A DNA stretch of 9,883 nt, taken from positions 1 to 9,883 of the forward strand of contig DAHWJX010000034.1 in NCBI GenBank assembly GCA_027343965.1, given 5' to 3'. A program made the position numbers and the translations under genes. The notes beneath the pieces were generated by a model. The model did not search any database and had not been told where the DNA came from. It saw only the letters and a list, made by a program, of their open reading frames with translations. Shown one piece after another: positions 7,301-9,883 of this stretch. The number at the start of each line of letters is the position of its first letter. The stretch's first letter is position 1. This DNA is from JAKACU01 sp021821185 (GTDB lineage: Bacteria > Bacillota > Bacilli > Alicyclobacillales > SLC66).

Positions 7301-7784
7301 AGACGTCCACACCGCCCTCGATAAGCGCTAGCGCCTGCTCGTAATAACTCTCTGCTAAGGCGGCAAACGTCACGCCACCCGTTACCGATAGGGTCTTTGT
7401 CGTAGGCCCCATGGCACCAGCTACATAACGCGGAAAGTCGTCTGTACTCATCGCATCAGCTTCATTGCACGCAAGAGCCGCGGCCGCCAGGTTGATTTCA
7501 CGCGTCCGGTGTGCTAAGTCATACTCGGCAAGAACGATACTTGTGGCGCCAAACGTATTCGTTTCAATCAAATCAGAGCCTGCACGCAAGTAGGCACGAT
7601 GAATGTCTGCAATAACATCTGGCTTTGTTATACAAAGAAACTCATTGCAACCATCATATTGCTCGCCACCAAAATCAGTTGCCGTCAAATTGCATTGTTG
7701 AATCATCGTTCCCATGGCGCCATCAAGCACCAAAATTTTCTCTTCCATACGTGCAGCGATCGTTTGTTTCTCTCTTTTTGTCAT
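4335..7784 (-). CDS. metH: Cobalamin-dependent methionine synthase
   Basis: MetH transfers the methyl group of 5-methyltetrahydrofolate to homocysteine through cobalamin, making methionine in the cytoplasm. All four modules are present in 1149 residues, shorter than E. coli MetH (about 1227) but complete. The homocysteine domain (about 13-325) has DGAMGTM (21-27) and zinc ligands C230, C293 and C294 (GLNC, GGCCGTTP). The folate domain (about 335-600) has VGERTNVIGSRKF (341-353) and MIDSTD (411-416). The B12 cap and binding domains (about 620-840) have KGDVHDIGKN (721-730) with the cobalt-ligand triad D723/H725/S776, plus VGGAAL (798-803). The reactivation domain (about 890-1149) has the AdoMet-binding GYPACP (1095-1100) and a MEPEASVS ending. 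ATG 7784 has a GGTGGAG close upstream and lies 21 bp after the addA stop. No room exists for a B12 or SAM riboswitch in that gap, so its control must come from farther upstream or inside addA. Confidence 0.98.
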   Translation of the reverse strand: MTKREKQTIAARMEEKILVLDGAMGTMIQQCNLTATDFGGEQYDGCNEFLCITKPDVIADIHRAYLRAGSDLIETNTFGATSIVLAEYDLAHRTREINLAAAALACNEADAMSTDDFPRYVAGAMGPTTKTLSVTGGVTFAALAESYYEQALALIEGGVDVLLLETAQDTLNVKAGSIGIQKAFATLQRSVPIMISGTIEPMGTTLAGQNIEAFYLSVEHLHPLSVGLNCATGPEFMRDHLRTLSSLSVSGVSCYPNAGLPDEDGHYHESPASLAAKMVEFAKQGWINVAGGCCGTTPDHIAALADVMKDIAPRQAAQGHLPAVAGIDPVYVDSDNRPLLVGERTNVIGSRKFRRLIADGLYEEASEVARTQVKNGAAVIDVCLADPDRDELEDMQHFLEFAAKKVKAPLMIDSTDARVLETALQFSQGKAIINSVNLEDGRKRFDEVVPLVNRYGAALVVGTIDEVGMAVTKERKLEVAKRSFTMLTTEYQIDPQDIIFDPLVFPVGTGDENYLGSALETIEGIRLLKEALPMCQTILGLSNVSFGLPPAGREVLNAVFLYHCTKAGLDFAIVNSEKLERYASIPQGERDLAEALLFHTSDDTVAQFTAFYREKKIVERIPAEELPLAQRLSRYVVEGSKDGLIADLNEALLNQAPLDIINGPLMAGMDQVGKLFNANELIVAEVLQSAEVMKAAVAHLEPFMEKNESAIKGKIMLATVKGDVHDIGKNLVEIILANNGYQVINLGIKVAPDQLIAAYEHEKPDFIGLSGLLVKSAQQMVITAQDLAQAGIDVPLFVGGAALTKKFTDTRISPEYGGLVLYAKDAMSGLDMANQVSDPMQREKLISQLRNAVQSNVMSSTNVRDAVLAKDSSQTRSAIDAHAPIYPPVDMERHVLRDYPLSFLRPYINWQMLLGKHLGLQGNVEKLLAQGDEKAVNLKADIDALLDDAAKTKLLTANAVYRFFPAQSDGNQVMIYDPLDQRTVLERFDFPRQRSDSHLCLADFLRSVDSGVMDYVAFFVVTTGSGVREQAQRLKDNGDYFKSYALQAVALELAESFAERLHHILRDSWGFPDPAEMTMRERFIARYQGIRVSFGYPACPRIEDQEQLFRLMKPEDIGVHLTEGSMMEPEASVSAMVFSHPEARYFTVE

Positions 7785-7805
7785 CTCTCCACCCTCACCT
7801 TCTTG

Positions 7806-9883
7806 TCATGAAACGGCCAGTTCTTCATCCGTTAGCTGTACAGCTTCTGCTGTTTCCGTAAAATACAACCACACTTCCGTCACAGACCGTAAAAAAGACC
7901 GTTCTAAAGCGGTTTTGTACATAGCCATTTGAGATACATATTGGTATGCTGTTTCACGACTATCTCGGTACACATGATCTGTTTTGTAATCAAGTAGAAG
8001 GATTCCATGTTCACCAAAAACTAAACAATCCACAGTTCCTTGAACAATCACCGCAGCATAGCGATCCGTACTTCTTTTCGTGATCTGGTGATCACGAACG
8101 CATTGCGGTGCTAGCGCCATCGTAAAGGATACTTCTCGTTGCACCCGCGATGGATCTTGCAACAAGATCTGACCAAGCGATGTCTGAAAGAAGCTCGCAA
8201 TCGCTCCTGCAGATACAGCCGCGAATTCATCGTTGGTTATCCTGTCGTCCCGGAGCATTTGCTCGAGTTGTCTTGCAACATAATCATCTATCATCAAGTG
8301 AGGGTCTAGGGTAAGAAGTTGAAGTACCTTGTGCATGGCTGTACCTTTCTCAGCCGCCGACAACCCTGACACTTGTTGCACAAACTTTGGTCTTCGCAAT
8401 GGCGGCCTGGATACTTTGACAAGTGGTGAAGTAGAGAAGGAATCATCTTGGGTTTGCCAAACCGATGTACGCTTCTTCCATTCTGTGACACTCATTTTAG
8501 CCGGAACAGCAAACCAGTTGGCATCACCATCATAGACATAATCGAGCAAGGTATCGCGCCACACTTGACGCATCGTTTCTTGTTCGGGCAAAAGAGGTGG
8601 CAACGAGTCAGGGAGCAATCGCGCGATCTCTGCCCAAGGTACATCATCGACTACAGGTTGCAAGACTGCGCAAGAGTCCAAGACGGGCTCTACATCTGGC
8701 GTGATCACATGATAAAGCTTGTCCAAACTTGCTGAACGCGTCACCACCGGTAACAGCCAATCAAGAAAAGATGTTGCCCGTAAAATGACAGCGTCGGAAA
8801 GAGGGGTGACAAGCTCCTCATCATGTACGATATCCTGACTATGCGCTATCGCCTTTGGTGCGTCATCAACAGATCCCACCATGATGAGACACTCTCTTGC
8901 ACGCGTCATGCCAACGTATAGTATACGCGCCTCTTCAGCTAGCATCTCGCGTCGCTCACTTTGGCGTATACCAAATGACGTGATCGTGTCGTAGCGTTGA
9001 CGCCGCTCATAATCTACAAATTGCGGACCTAATCCAAGCGTTCGATGCAAAGAAAATAAAGATTTCGTGGTCGGCAACTGAAACTTACCGCCTAGGTTAG
9101 CAAGGAATACGATCGGAAATTCAAGACCTTTACTTTTATGAATAGTCATGACCCGCACAGCATCGCCTGTCATAGCATCGTCTTTAACGGCCACGGCTGA
9201 ATGTTGCATCTCATGTTCTTCAAGATAGCGAACAAATCCTGCAAAAGCATCTTGTTCAATACCATCATACGCTTTCGCTAACGATACAAGGGCATCCAAA
9301 TGAGCGGACCTTTGTGCTCCTGATGGAAGCGACAAAGAAAAACCATCCAATCCACTATCCTTAATTACAAAAGAAACAGCATCGCCGACATGTTGTGTCC
9401 GTGCGACTGTCCGCCACTGATCGAGTTTTGCCAAAAAGACAAGCACCTTTTGCGCAAGGTCATGATCCACATGCGCACAACTCCCATAGCCGAGTAACGC
9501 GTCATAAAATGTTCCCTGCGAATTTACGCGAATGTTTGCCAAATCGGTACTTGTAAAGGCGCCAATCGGAGATCGTAAGATAGCAGCCAAGGCAATATCT
9601 TGCATTGGATTATCGATAATCTGGCATAGTGCCACGGCAAGTCGTACTTCAAGGCCGGCAAAAAAACCTTCGTGATTAGCTCCTTGACAAGGAATTCCCA
9701 TTTGACGCAAAACCCGTACGATAACCTCTGTACGATGAAGAGCGGAACGAAGCAACACAACAACATCATCATAACGCATCTCACGATATACACCATTTCG
9801 CGCGTCAAAAATGCTTTGCTGTGCCTCTTTCATTTTCAAGATACGTTCTCCAATAAAATGTGCCTCGCGTTCCATTATGGTCA
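7806..9883 (-). CDS. addA: ATP-dependent helicase/nuclease subunit A, C-terminal part (partial at right edge)
   Basis: AddA is the motor and nuclease subunit of AddAB, the Bacillota counterpart of RecBCD, which processes double-strand DNA ends for recombination. About 691 C-terminal residues of an expected roughly 1200 are here. The frame is open through the right edge, and the ATG at 9875 is internal, since EREAHFIGERI is a mid-protein AddA stretch. Counting from that Met, UvrD-type helicase motif V is VRVMTIHKSKGLEFP (240-254) and motif VI is EEARILYVGMTRARE (314-328). The RecB-family nuclease domain follows: GTAMHKVLQ (511-519), REVSF (580-584), VQGTVDCLV (611-619) with D616, LLDYKTD (627-633) with catalytic D629 and K631, and YVSQMAMY (645-652). 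The nuclease looks intact. The N-terminal Walker A part, and addB if it is adjacent, lie outside. The gene runs into metH with a 21-bp gap. Confidence 0.97.
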   Translation of the reverse strand, partial: TIMEREAHFIGERILKMKEAQQSIFDARNGVYREMRYDDVVVLLRSALHRTEVIVRVLRQMGIPCQGANHEGFFAGLEVRLAVALCQIIDNPMQDIALAAILRSPIGAFTSTDLANIRVNSQGTFYDALLGYGSCAHVDHDLAQKVLVFLAKLDQWRTVARTQHVGDAVSFVIKDSGLDGFSLSLPSGAQRSAHLDALVSLAKAYDGIEQDAFAGFVRYLEEHEMQHSAVAVKDDAMTGDAVRVMTIHKSKGLEFPIVFLANLGGKFQLPTTKSLFSLHRTLGLGPQFVDYERRQRYDTITSFGIRQSERREMLAEEARILYVGMTRARECLIMVGSVDDAPKAIAHSQDIVHDEELVTPLSDAVILRATSFLDWLLPVVTRSASLDKLYHVITPDVEPVLDSCAVLQPVVDDVPWAEIARLLPDSLPPLLPEQETMRQVWRDTLLDYVYDGDANWFAVPAKMSVTEWKKRTSVWQTQDDSFSTSPLVKVSRPPLRRPKFVQQVSGLSAAEKGTAMHKVLQLLTLDPHLMIDDYVARQLEQMLRDDRITNDEFAAVSAGAIASFFQTSLGQILLQDPSRVQREVSFTMALAPQCVRDHQITKRSTDRYAAVIVQGTVDCLVFGEHGILLLDYKTDHVYRDSRETAYQYVSQMAMYKTALERSFLRSVTEVWLYFTETAEAVQLTDEELAVS

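Noticed and set aside
7785..7805. SAM or cobalamin riboswitch in front of metH
   Set aside because: Only 21 bp separate addA and metH, far too little for either riboswitch.
1..9883. CRISPR array, insertion sequence, tRNA, phage or defence genes
   Set aside because: No regularly spaced repeats, transposase motifs, cloverleaf-like sequences or recognisable defence domains were seen; AddA is a housekeeping repair enzyme here.

Overview
The window looks like chromosomal DNA of a Bacillota (Firmicutes) bacterium of the Bacilli type. The reasons are AGGAGG-like ribosome binding sites, an AddA-type helicase-nuclease, Bacillus-like hexuronate genes (uxaC, uxuA), a long B12-dependent methionine synthase and moderately low GC by eye. 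The genus cannot be fixed from the sequence alone.

Left part (1-2954): a hexuronate catabolism locus. On the minus strand, uxaC (glucuronate/galacturonate isomerase) is followed 8 bp later by uxuA (mannonate dehydratase), which runs off the left edge. Divergent from them, on the plus strand, is an AraC-family regulator with an N-terminal cupin-like sensor region. The roughly 160-bp region between them holds an extended -10 promoter for the regulator, a plausible -10 for uxaC and a cluster of TTG-containing repeats that could be the regulator's binding sites.

Middle part (2955-3377): a gene-poor convergence zone. It holds a short decayed piece of a major facilitator (MFS) transporter on the plus strand, a strong hairpin-plus-U-tract terminator, and a possible small basic protein gene on the minus strand just downstream of the panE-like gene.

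Right part (3378-9883): a minus-strand gene string in the order addA (C-terminal half, entering from the right edge), metH (complete, 1149 aa) and a ketopantoate reductase-family gene (panE-like), then possibly the small ORF. Gaps are 15-25 bp, so they are probably co-transcribed. This places a recombination-repair nuclease upstream of methionine/folate and possible pantothenate metabolism. The panE-like protein keeps the NADP motif and catalytic Lys and Glu, but the asparagines that hold pantoate in the E. coli enzyme are replaced, so its substrate is less certain than its family.

Most of the window is ordinary metabolic and repair genes. I saw no CRISPR array, insertion sequence, RNA gene, phage feature or defence system. 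The points worth a second look are the small ORF, the transporter remnant, the repeats in the divergent promoter, the gene order and the substituted residues in the reductase.
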